Positions 46,040 through 56,641 of a DNA stretch of 64,000 nucleotides are shown piece after piece. Below the pieces are notes generated by a model. The model did no database searches. It was not told the origin of the DNA and worked only from the letters and a program-made list of their open reading frames with translations. Positions within the stretch are counted from its first letter, which is position 1. Each line of letters begins with the position of its first letter. The translations under genes were made by a program, and so were the position numbers. The stretch comes from Marsupella aquatica (taxonomy: Eukaryota; Marchantiophyta): positions 15,996,001 through 16,060,000 of the forward strand of contig OZ316899.1 in NCBI GenBank assembly GCA_973895155.1, given 5' to 3'.

Positions 46040-47480
46040 TGGTCCTAAGCTGACAGGGAGGAGAGACGTTGCATGCATCGATTCCTGAAGAGTTATTGGA
46101 ATTGTTTTGCATTCAACATGAAGGATTTGGGGACATTGAAGGGCCCTGGTATTCAGATTGAATTGGCTAGTGACACGCCAATCTTTTGTAGACCATATCG
46201 TTATAGTGACATGGAGAGAGCTCTGATTCAAAGCAGAACTCAAGATTTGTTGGAGGCTAGATTGGTGGAGATTTCATATGGGGAGTATGCATCTGCCACA
46301 GTGATGCCAGCCAAGAAAGATGTGCATAGAAATTACACAGATAGGCGCATGTGTGGTGATTACAGACCTATTAATCGCCACACAAAATTTGATCAATATG
46401 CCATGCCCACACCTGAGGAGATCTTTGATGTTGTGGGGCATGGAAAGGTTTTCAGTTCATTGGATCTGAGGGCAGGGTACCATCAGCTTCCAATTAGGCA
46501 TGCTCACAGGTCCAAGACAACGTTCTGGGGGATTGATTCTTATGGCAAAGATCATTTGTATCAATGGTTGTTCTTACCATTTGGGTTGGAAAATGCACCA
46601 GCTGAGTTCCAGAGAGTCATAGATGAATCCTTGCAGGTTTGGATTTTGTCAGATGTTATATTGATGATATTTTGGTCTATTCTTCTACTGTGGAAGAACA
46701 TCAGCAGCACTTGCAGATTGGGTTGGAGAAATTGAGAGCACATGGGTTGAAGCTCCATCCTAGCAAGTGTAAGTTCTTCCAAGACCAGATTGAGTATTTG
46801 GGCCACACTATATATCCAGGGCGATTGGATGTACAGCAGACTAAAGTGGAGGCCATTACACAGATTCTTTGTCCTACTACTGTGAGCAGAGTTTGTGCAT
46901 TCTTGGGATTGGCGAGCTACTACAGGAGGTATGTTAAAGGATTTAGCCAACTTGCTAAATCTTTAACCATACTCACTAAGTTGGATCAGGAATGGACTTG
47001 GGGTGATGACTAGGAGCATGCCTTTCAGGAGTTGAAGCAAAGGTTTGCATCATCCCCTATTTTGAGAAGACCCATTTCAGGCAGACCATTTCAGCTACAC
47101 ACTGATTGGTGTGGAGTAGGACTTGGAGCAATGCTGACTCAAAAAGATGACGAAGGGCATGAGTTTGTTGTGGCATATGCCAGTAGATCCAACAATTTAG
47201 CAGAGGCTAAGTATAGTTCTTATGAGGGAGAGTGTTTGGCAGTAGTGTGGGCTGTGGCACACTTCCGCTGTTACTTGTTTGGTAATCCTTTCACTTTGAT
47301 CATTGATCATCAGCCTCTCAAGTGGTTAATGGAGTCTAACAAGCTTACTAGGAAACTTGCACGATGGACATTGTTGTTGTAGGAGTATGATTTCCAGGTT
47401 GTACATAGACCTGGAAAGGTGAACTTGGATGTAGATGGGTTGAGCAGCAACTCATGTACCAGTCAGCAGGATGAGACAGA
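46040..47480 (+). pseudogene. G1 reverse transcriptase and RNase H
   Basis: RT: PIFCRPYRYSDMERA, MCGDYRPINRHTKFDQYAMP, FSSLDLRAGYHQLPI, LPFGLENAPAEFQRV, then after a frame change near 46,635 CYIDDILVYSST with the catalytic Asp pair, KLHPSKCKFF and EYLGHTI. RNase H: FQLHTDWCGVGLGAML, YSSYEGECLAVVWAV and TLIIDHQPLKWL. Stops occur near 47,013 and 47,381 (TAG for Gln). The tail EYDFQVVHRPGKVNLDVDGLS is the usual Gypsy connection to integrase. Confidence 0.9.
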
Positions 47481-47759
47481 GCCAGATGGCATGATGAGTC
47501 AGATAAGGAGATGGTGCCAGGATGGCATGCATATGCCTTTCTTTGTTGGGTGCCAGCATACAATGGATCTTTGGACTCTACCTCATTGGATGGAGTGGAT
47601 GATGAGTCTTCAAATGTGGATGTTAGTGAGGTAACTTCTGGACAACAAGATATTCACAATGATGTGAGAGTGTTGGAATATCTGCGCAGTGGTTCTATTG
47701 TTGGCAGTGTTGATGCCAAGGAACATGACAGGGTTCTACAGAGAGCCAAGAGGTTTTGA

Positions 47760-48930
47760 TGGGAGGGAAACCATCTTCTAAGAGTACTGCATGATGGTAG
47801 GGTGTTGGTGGTACCAAAACCATCACAACGAGTACATTTGGTGCGACATGCGCACGAGGAGTTGGGTCACTTTGGTGTGAAGCGCACTTACAGCTTGCTG
47901 CAGACATAGTATTGGTGGCGTGGTATGCACACCCATGTCTAGCAGTTGATAGCTAAGTGTGTGGTATGTGATAGAGTGAGAGCATCATTTAATTCTCCCA
48001 CTCCCCGGTTGCACCCGTTGCCGATCATGGGTTTGGGATATCGTTGGAGTTTGGATTTTTCTGGTCCATTACCTCTTACCCAACGTTAATCAATATGTTT
48101 TGGTCATGATGGAGCACTTCTCCAAGTGGATTGAGCTAGTGGTGTTGCCAGATAAAGCCAGTGGAGGAGTTGCTGCTACATTTTTGGATCGTGTACTCAA
48201 TCATTTTGGAGCACCAGCTGAGGTGTTGACTGATAAGGGAATTGAGTTCTATGGAGAGTTTGAGAATTTGTGTAAACAAGCTCTGATTGATCATCGTACT
48301 ACCTCTCGTGATCATCCTGAGGTAGATGGATTAGCTGAGAGAGTTGTGCAAATTGTGAATAGAGGATTGCGTAAGTATGGCTTGCAGGTTGGTCATCTGG
48401 GAGATTGGGATCTCCAGCTACCTTGGTTAGCTATGGGCTACCGTTTCAGTCGGCAAGCATCATTTGCATCCTTCTCACCTTACTTTTTGCTCTATGGTAG
48501 AGAGCCAAATTTGCCAGCAGCTATTCGTCGTGATGCTGCACCAGTTGTGAACTTGGATGATCCTGATGTTTGGGTCAAGGTGTGTTCAGAGAGAGCACGG
48601 GTATTTCAGAGAGTGATGCCCATGGCTTTTGACAACCTTGCCATTGCCTAACATCGTGATACTTTGAGGTATGCCACTATTCGTGGAGGAGGTTACCGTG
48701 CAAGCATTTAACGATTTCATCCTGATGATTATGTTTATTTGCAGCAGACAGCACCCACGACACTTGATGTGACTATATGCCGAACAATCTTACGTGTGCG
48801 TGAAGTGTTGCCTTCTGGTGTCCTGATGTGGAGGGACGCAATGGTATGGTTTGGAAGGATCATGTGCGCAACTGTGCACCATGTCACCTTCCCAACATTG
48901 ATGGTACAGTAGATCCAAGCTTGGCACAAG
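47760..48930 (+). pseudogene. G1 integrase
   Basis: Zinc domain HAHEELGHFGVKRTYSLLQ with CVVCDRVR gives His2Cys2. Catalytic core: WSLDFSGPLP, LTDKGIEFYGEFENL and RDHPEVDGLAERVVQ supply D, D and E. The C-terminal part has YFLLYGREPNLP, DDPDVWVKVCSERAR and, after a TAA near 48,650, HRDTLRYATIRGGGY and HPDDYVYLQQTAP, then LRVREVLPSGVL and GMVWKDHVRNCAPCHLP. Stops again fall where Gln would stand. Confidence 0.88.
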
Positions 48931-49090
48931 TTCGTGCTGGCTTTAAATGTATGTTGTGTGGATCGGCTCAGGGAGCAACTACTTGTTGATTTGTGATAAG
49001 TGTTCTAGAGGATGGCACATGTTGTGCTTGACACCACCATTGCAAGTGATTCCTAGTGGATCATGGTTGTGTCCTTAGTGTCGGTGAATC
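48931..49090 (+). pseudogene. PHD finger at the end of the G1 polyprotein
   Basis: After the integrase C-terminus come KCMLCGSA, a one-base frame change, then LLICDKCSRGWHMLCL, TPPLQVIPSGSWLCP, a TAG, and CR. The spacing Cx2C ... Cx2C-x4-HxxC ... WxCPxC is the Cys4-His-Cys3 pattern of a PHD finger, with the conserved Trp before the last Cys pair. PHD fingers read histone H3 tails. Here it could steer integration, as chromodomains do in chromoviruses. It lies where a targeting domain would sit, immediately downstream of integrase. Confidence 0.8.
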
Positions 49091-49395
49091 CGACTAGTTA
49101 TCAGTTGTGTTCTCTTGGAAGATATGGATTGCAGGTAGGTGATTGATGGGGCTCACTTGCACCCGGCCTCCTGATCTTCACACCTAAAAAGGTTATCAAC
49201 CTTGTATAACTCATGGCTAGCTAGAGTTAGGGGACCTTACTCCTAGCTAGGGGGGCTATTGTGGGTTTTGGACATGTGTGGACATGAGTTCCACTTGTAT
49301 TCCATTCTCTTGTGTTTGTGATGTGGTAGTGTGACTATGTCTGGATGTATGTGACAAGCAATGTATGTTGTGTAGCGATGTGTATGCGCAAGACA

Positions 49396-50059
49396 GGAGA
49401 CTTGTGGGCAACAGGACGTGGCGCTAGCAAAGGCAAGGAGCCAAGCTGGTGACACACACTAAGGACTTGGACTAGCTGAGAGAAATTCGGCCGCAGTCGG
49501 GCCCGACCTTAGCTGACTTGACCTTTGGCTGTGATGAGATATGTGGGGCCCTATCGTATCATACGATGGGCCCACAAGGATAATCTGGTTTCGGTGGTGT
49601 TGGAGACACCCAAAGAAATGGGCGTGGGAAAAAGCTACCATGTTAGCCCGCTCAAGAAGTTTGTCAAAGATGATGATCCCAACCGGGATCAGGTCTTGCG
49701 TTCGGACGCCATGCTGGTGGAGGACGTTGAGGAGTTGGAAGTGGAGGCAATTATGGACCACCATTAGAAACGCAAGTTGGGAAGGCAAATCTTAGAGTAT
49801 TTGGTGAAGTGGGCTAGCTATGATAAGGCCGAGAGTACTTGGGAACTGGAAGAAAATTTGAGTAATGCCTTAGAGATCCTTGGAAGCTATCGTAAGCGAA
49901 GCGGCCTACCGCCGTTGTGAACTGGTACAGGCAGTTGTAACTACCTATACCTCCATGAAACTCCTGCCAAGAGTCTGGTGCTCAGCTATGAATCCTCTCA
50001 AATGCTCTCATCGTCCTTCCATCCTTTTCCAATCCTGTCTGTCCTTTGAGCAGAGATCT
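49396..50059 (+). mobile_element. Rearranged fragment of chromodomain Gypsy
   Basis: 49,396-49,481 is an inverted copy of 51,351-51,437, part of the R1 LTR. 49,535-49,975 encodes the integrase tail and chromodomain on the + strand: YVGPYRIIRWAHKDN, VGKSYHVSPLKKFVKDD, LEYLVKWASYDKAESTWE. It is closely similar to the - strand copy at 56,642-57,050. The order LTR piece, integrase tail, then an LTR in the opposite orientation cannot arise from a simple insertion, so an inversion or template switch took place. Confidence 0.75.
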
Positions 50060-51545
50060 TGAGTGGTGGACCTTGCCACCTAGCGCCCTCACCAATCCCA
50101 ACACTCACGCCTAAGTGCCCCTAGTGCCCAAACGCCTCCATGGAATACCTTGAGCAAGCGCCCTAGTGCCCCTTGCACCACCAGTGGCCCCTCCCATACA
50201 AAGCCGCACTTGCTCATCTACACGACCGCTACTCAATGATCCCTCACTGTCTTTACAAGCAACCAAGCAGCTTGGTAAGTAACCCTTCATGATCTAGAAC
50301 TCGCTAAGTCTAGCATCCTAACTCAAGCTCAATAGACATTGGTAAATAGGTCAGCGATAGGTCCTCCCGATGCCATAAGCCAAAACCTGAACCCACGCCC
50401 ATTGTTCGTCCAGAACAGCTCCTTCCATGGGCGCGGCCCGGGTTCCCCCTTGTACCTATCCATCACCAATTGACCGCCCTGACCTTAGGACATGCTCATG
50501 GCCCAAGTAGCTTAGCTTGTCCTAAAGCTTGTCCCAACACGTCGGGACCAGAATAGCCCCGCCTCTAGCAACCAACTCCCGAATTGCCTCACTGACGGTC
50601 TAGGGATTGAGCACTCTTGGAACTCAACCTCCACGCCTACTTGGCCTTGCCTCCCCAACGCAAGGTCCCTTGGGAGACTGAATGCGGCTTGGCTGCTGTT
50701 TTGGCAGGACTTGGCAAGCGGGCGAGTTAACACCCGCAAACCCCAAGAACCCATGGTGCCCCCAGACCCAGTTGAGCTCAGAAGGACGTAGCCCTCCTTG
50801 AGATATTTCTAACACACCCAAGAAGTCCTCCAATGGACTTCCCGTTGGGAAGATATCGCCGTTTCCGTTTGGTGGTTTCCCTTAGTGTCGCGACCGCCGC
50901 GACTCACGACTTTGACTCGCCCTTAGCCCTAGGGAGACACCACTCCCCTCATATATGCTTCTGGAGACCTGCCACCCCCGGATCAACTTTGGTCCCTAAA
51001 CATTTGGCCTCCAACCCGGAACCTATCGCGCATACTGGGCGCGCCACCAACTGGTAACGCCCATAACTCTCTCGTTAGGCATCCGCAAGCGGAGTGCCTT
51101 AGCCCGTTGGGATCGGGCCGACCCAGTGCTCATGACTAGGTCCTCAGGTCTCATCACTGCTCGGGGCCCTCGATCGGCCCAACCCGGATCGGGCCATAAC
51201 TTGCGCCCCAAGCGTTCGTTGCCTATGACGTCAACTCCATGGGCCTTGGGCCCAAGAGGAGCTCACACCCAAGCCCTCAGAACTCAAAGTCCATCCGGAG
51301 GTCCGGACGGTTGTCCTTGAGCCCGACCCATTTTGCCTTGACCCAACCAGCTCTCAGCTAGCCCAAGTCCTTAGTGTGTGTCACCAGCTTGGCTCCTTGC
51401 CTTCGCTAGCTCCATGTCTCGTCGCTCACAAGTCTCCCCATGCTAAGTCCTCCCCAGATGGCCTATTCGGGCTTGGACCATAAGGGAGCTCGGCGCCAGA
51501 GTCAACGACGCCAAAACTAAGTGTTAAGGTAGGCGAGTTCCGCGG
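50060..51545 (-). repeat. R1: copy of the chromodomain Gypsy LTR
   Basis: About 1.49 kb, starting TGAGTGGTGGACC and ending GAGTTCCGCG, nearly collinear with the LTR at 54,711-56,205 and in the same orientation. It lacks the last few bases of that LTR (ACTTGCA). It is flanked on the left by rearranged element sequence and on the right by a LINE fragment. Confidence 0.8.
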
Positions 51546-52049
51546 CTCCTTATATGAAATTGCACAATGTGAGTGGAGATTTGAACCAGGACCCGGTTGC
51601 TGGTGCTGGCTTGATAATTCTGCCCCTTTGAAGTGCTTCAAGTTACCCAATCGGAGAGCTTACCACCTACTAAGACCAGTTTTGGAGGAGGCGCTTAGAC
51701 TGAACAGGACGTGGGGTATTGATAAGACTGAGATGGAATGGAAGGTGTGCTGGGCAGGGCTGTGGGGGGCAAGCATGTCACTGCGGGCAAAGACCTTTCT
51801 ATGGAGGGTAATTGCTTTGGGGCTGTTCACTGGGGTGAGGGCTGTTAAGATTGGTAAAGGAAGTGGGGACTGTAAGCTATGCCCGGGAAGAATAGAGTCC
51901 ATCGCACACCTATTCTTGGACTGCCCACATGCACAGAAATGTTGGGCTCTTTGCGCACAAGGCTTAAGGGGAATGTTTGCGGGATACGTTGGGGGGCTGA
52001 TTGGGCTGTTGAATTCTGCTATTGGAAGGCACCATAGTAAGATAGTAAT
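51546..52049 (+). pseudogene. LINE fragment with RT zinc-binding domain
   Basis: The 51,628 frame reads WKVCWAGLWGASMSLRAKTFLWRV, IGKGSGDCKLCPGRIESIAHLFLDCPHAQKCW. This is the zf-RVT module (W..iw....p.k...F.Wr, CxxC, E.. .HlF..C) found after the reverse transcriptase in plant LINEs. No RT is left: the 5' side is cut by R1, and the 3' side is interrupted by E1 at 52,050. Confidence 0.8.
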
Positions 52050-54710
52050 TGTGGTGCGTCCCATGGCTCCCTAAACCGAATAAACCCCCCTGCACAAGCC
52101 GATTCCCGTAGTTTTCGCTCTCGGCAAGGCTGGTTCCGCGTTTAGGGTTTATCAGCATGGGACGCTGCTAATTCTCTTCTACTAACATTTTACACACATA
52201 TACTGGACAGACCTTCATCGGGTCATAAGATAAGTAGTCGGCCTATTCTATGTCTTCCCTTGTCTTCCTCTCCTGGTCTCCCTTTAGGTATGTTTGGATT
52301 CCGCCATTGGAATGATCCCCAATTGGCTTGGGTTAGCCGCTAAGACCTCTCTCAGCTTGACACATCCAACTCTTACTACCTTGCTTACTTCCCTTCTCTC
52401 TTGGTTGATGTGGGCAATCTTCAAACAAGTTAATGCAACACACAAATAGCAAAATGATTTCTTCTGACTGAGTTATACCATGCACTTGCCATACAAACAG
52501 TACTTCTCATACACAAGATCTGCGAACTAAGCCATGAGGCCAACTCTATTCAGCTCTTAGGCATGAGGAAACATGAATATACACAAGGGTCACTGTATAA
52601 CTAACCGAGAGCTTCTTTTACTACTTGATCCCAGCCCTGCTGGTGCACTAAAAACTTGCCTATCTGTAATCTACCTATGTACAGCAAGGCAAGAGCACAA
52701 GTGTTGCTCTTACCAGTGGATCCGCAATCCCACTAATCTAAGTGTTAGGGCTGCCTCTTGGTCCTGATCCTAATTTCTAAACTTAGAGATTTGAGCCCGC
52801 CTTGCCCACTCATGCCTCCTCCCTCCACGTTTTCCCTCCTTAAAAGGAGCGGCCCTCCACCACCGTCATGGTAGCGGTGGCTGATCCTCAATGGACAACC
52901 CCAAAGCTTCCTCCGCAGCCATTGCAGTAGGTCCGTCCTCTGACAGATTACCTGGCCCAGACCTAGTCAACTCTCCCGCAGCCTGACCGGGTCCACCCTT
53001 GGGCTTTGGCCTCAGCTTGACTACGGCCTCAGATCCGGCTACGGCCTCCCCGGCCTGCTCTAGCGGTCAGGGATGCAAGCTCTTGCTGCAGCACAATAAT
53101 CTCTTGATAGGATCTCCTTAACTCGGCCTCCTTCTGCTCAAGGGCTCCGCGGAGATCCTTGAGCTCCCCCTTCAGTGCCCTCTCCTTCCTTTGTGTCTCC
53201 GCCATGGCCCAATTGTTGGTTGCTATGTGGTCCCCCTCTGCGTCCTTCAGCTCCCACTTCCACTTCTCTTTTTCCTTGACCACGTCGGCCAACTCCCCTT
53301 GGGTCCGAGTAAGTTTATCCTTGATAATCTGATTATCAGACTGAGCGGTATCTAGTTGCCCCCGCATGATGTTTAGCTCATGCCGCTTAATCTGTAGCTC
53401 ATCTTGGGCTTTCTTGGCCGCCTTCAGGTCTTCTGCCTTGGCTTCCTTCTCCCTAAGCCGACGGATGACCTTGTCCTTCTTCCTCCTCTCCAAAGCCACT
53501 ACTTCCTCCAATTAGCATTTTTCCAACATCTCCCTCTAGAAAAAGGGTCCCTACTCCAACTCCTCCCCAAAGATGCTGAGCGCAAGTTCCCCACACATCT
53601 CCCCGTACTCCATGGCTCTTTCTTGCGCATAGGTGGAGTGAGTAGTAGTCATCGGCATCACCCATCGCGGCCTTTGTTCCCAAGCCGCCTTTCGGATCTC
53701 TTCTATCGTGATTGGTGGGCTGCTTTGTCTTTTTGCAAGCTGTCGGATGTCCTCTGGCCATTCTCCCCCAAGTAAATCCTTCTCCTTGGCCAGGGTTGCC
53801 TCCTCTTGTTCCCTGGGTTGCTCTTGAAACTCTTGTGCCGTCTGTTTTATCCCGTCAAATCTCAGGGGAGCGACATCTGGTGGGGGAGACTCGGGGCTGC
53901 TCTGCTGGGTGGGGTCCCCTCAAACTACTCTAGGAAGCGTGGGGATGAAACGGCCATAGGTCCTTACTCCTGGGACATGATGGTCCGACCCATAGCCGGA
54001 GTCGTCATTGCCGTAGTCCTCCACCACCTCCTCCCCGGCTTGGACTACCGGCTCCCCCCACTACTCTCTTGGTCTTGCTGTGAACACGGCCTCCTGCCGA
54101 ACATAGCTCACGGGTCCTGGTTCCTCCTCCGGCTTCCAGGCTGATCTCTCCTTCTCCTTATCTTTGGGCTGCTCTCCCTTGGATTCTGGACTTGCGACTC
54201 CCACATACATTCCAACCCCCGGCTCGTGTTCCGACCTCCTTCTTTCCTTGGCTCCGGTAAAGGGGTTTTCTCTTCTAAGTCGGCTTAGGCCTACCTTTGG
54301 AGCAGTGTCTTGTACCGGTGCCGTTGCCGTCGCAGCCCTGTTTTCCTTCTCTAGCAATTTCAGAAGATTCTGCTTGGTTGCTGCATTGGCAAGTCTTCCA
54401 TCCTCGGCCTAAACACTTGCTCAATCATAGGAGTGTCGGGCTGGTTGGGTTTCTCTGCTACCGGCCTCTGGTCCGGAACCTCCTTTGGTGCCCTTGCCTG
54501 CAGGGGAAGTACTAGGGCAAAGATCTGACTCCGGGCATACCGGCACAACAGTAGCATGTGATAGCCAAGCCGGGACACACTTCCTTGGCCGATCACCTGT
54601 TGTTCCTCCTTCAAGATCTTCTTTAGTTGGGTGAGGAGGTACCCGTTGTAGTCTCGGCTTGGGTCTGGCCTCTCCGCCAGGTAAACTTATGCCTTGCCAA
54701 TCTCTAGCCT
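52050..54710. mobile_element. E1: left part of an E-family unit
   Basis: Begins TGTGGTGCGTCCCATGG, as E2 does at 58,249, and is collinear with E2 until 54,710, which corresponds to about 61,576 of E2. There it is cut by the LTR of the - strand Gypsy. The remainder should lie beyond that Gypsy, outside the window. E1 interrupts LINE coding sequence, so it is younger than the LINE. Confidence 0.75.
53029..54690 (-). pseudogene. E1 coiled-coil gag-like protein
   Basis: Leftward reading gives NGYLLTQLKKILKEEQQVIGQGSVSRLG-type sequence near 54,600, then KVGLSRLRRENPFTGAKERRRSEH (54,300-54,200), and a coiled-coil block LDTAQSDNQIIKDKLTRTQG with EQKEAELRRSYQEIIVLQQ (53,400-53,060). Each has a close match in the E2 protein. 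It is broken by frame changes and stops. Confidence 0.55.
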
Positions 54711-56205
54711 TGAGTGGTGGACCTCGCCACCCAGCGCCCTCACCAATCCCAACACTCGCGCCTAAGTGCCCTTGGTGCCCGAACGCCTCCACGGAATACC
54801 TCGAGCAAGCATCCAAGTGTCTCTTGCACCACCTGCAGCCACTCCCATACAAAGCCGCACTTGCTCACCTACACGACCGCTACTCAACGGTCCTCATTGT
54901 CTGCACAAACAAGCAAGCACCTTGGTAAGTAACCCCTCTGGATCTAGAACTCGCCCAGTCTAGCATCCTAACTCAAGCTCAACAGACGTTGGTAAATAGG
55001 TCAGTGATGGGTCCTCCGGATGCCATAAGTCGGAACCAGAACCCACGCCCACTATCCGTCCAGGATAGCTCCTTCCTTGGGCGCGGCCCGGGTTCCCCCT
55101 CGTACCTATCCATCACCAACTGACCGCCGTAACCTCAGGACATGCTCATGGCCCAATTAGCGTAGCTTGTCCTAAAGCTTGTCCCAAGCTTGTCTCAACA
55201 CGCCGGGACCAGAATGGCCCCGACTCTAACAACGGCTCCCGTTTTGCCCCACTGATGGTCTAGGGACCGAGCGCCCTTGGGACTCAGCCTCCATACCTAC
55301 TTGACCTTTCCTCCCCAATGCAAGCTCCCTTGGGAGGCTGAACGCGGCTTGGCTGCTATTCGGTAGGATTTGGCAAACGGGCGAGCTAACACCCACAAAC
55401 CACAAGAACCCATGGCACCCTCAGACCCAGCTGAGCTAAGGAGGGCGTATCTCTCCTCAAGAGCTTTCCAACGCACCTAAGAAGTCCTCCAATAGACTTC
55501 CCATTGGGAAGATATCGCCATTTCCGTTTGGCGGTTTCCCTTAGTGTCGCGACCGTCGCGGCTCACGACTTCGCCTTTAGCCCCCAGGGAGACACTACTC
55601 CCCTCATATATGCTTTTGGAGACCTGCCACCCCCGGACCAGCTTTGGTCCCTAAACATTTGGCCCCCAACCCGGATCCCATCGCGCATAATGGGCGCGCC
55701 ACCAACTGGCAACGCCCATAACTTTCTTGATAGGCACCCACAAGCGGAGTGCCTTAGCCCGTTGTGACCGGGCCGACCCAGTGCTCATGCCTAGGCCCTC
55801 AGGTCTGATCGCCGCTCGGGGCCCCCGACCGGCCCAACCCGGATCGGGCCACAACTTGCGCCCCAAGCGTCCATTGCCAATGGCGTCAACTCCATTGTGC
55901 CTTGGGCCCAAGAGGAGCTCACTCCAAGCCCTCAGAACTCAAAGCCCATCCGACGGTCCGGGCGGCCATCCTTGAGCTCGGCCCATTTCCCCTTGACCCG
56001 ACCAGCCATAGGCTAGTCCAAGTCCTTAGTTGGTGTCCCCAGCTTGGCCCCTTGCCTCGCCAGTGCCACGTCTCATTGCCCACAAGTCTCCCCATGCTAA
56101 GTCCTCCCCGGATGGCCTATCCGGGCCTGGACCATAAGGGAGCTTGGCGTCGGAGTCAGGGACGCCGGAGCTAAGTGTTAAGGTAGTCGAGTTCCGCGAC
56201 TTGCA
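54711..56205 (-). repeat. R2: 3' LTR of the chromodomain Gypsy
   Basis: On its own strand it starts TGCAAGTCGCGG directly after the polypurine tract and ends CCACCACTCA at 54,711. R1 (50,060-51,545) is a second copy. The five bases next to its end are AGCCT (54,706-54,710); the partner duplication is outside the window. Confidence 0.88.
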
Positions 56206-56641
56206 CCCCCCGCTTAAAAATGGTCACGTCCGCGTGACCTAAGTAAACGTTCCAACATGCCTAGACCACTTTGGGCCTTAAAATTTTTTATGAGGTAACA
56301 AATGGTTTGCCCATAAGGATGATGCAAACCAAGTTGGTATACGCATTCCAAACTTAGGAAATTCCAACCTATCCCACTTATCCAAGTAGGATGCCAGTCC
56401 AAACGGGTAAGCTAACTCCAAACTCGTCGGACCCATTATCCTCCCCTTGGGGCGGTCCCCTTTGGTTTGAACTAGCTCGCCCACAGATGTAGGGCGGGCA
56501 CCATCAACTTCCACTCGCAAAAAGCCAATCGGCCGCCCAACAACCTCTAGCACCAACGCAATCCAAATTTATCCTTAAGAGGCCAAGAGGAGTGAAACTA
56601 GGATACAACTCACAAAGGTAGCTACAGTTGCCTGTACCAGT

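Larger units (their letters stand above)
41722..49394 (+). mobile_element. G1: Ty3/Gypsy-type element with DNMT domain and PHD finger
   Basis: Coding order on the + strand is gag with two zinc knuckles, aspartic protease, C5-DNA methyltransferase domain, reverse transcriptase, RNase H, integrase, PHD finger. The RT-RH-INT order is that of Ty3/Gypsy. A purine tract (CTAGCTAGGGGGG, 49,243-49,255) follows the coding part and a 3' LTR may start at 49,260, but no matching 5' LTR was found near 41,722, so it is truncated. There are more than ten premature stops, mostly explained by C-to-T change, plus several frameshifts. Confidence 0.85.

Noticed and set aside
46561-46950. - strand ORF opposite G1 reverse transcriptase
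   Set aside because: It overlaps the catalytic YIDD region on the other strand and has no recognisable features.
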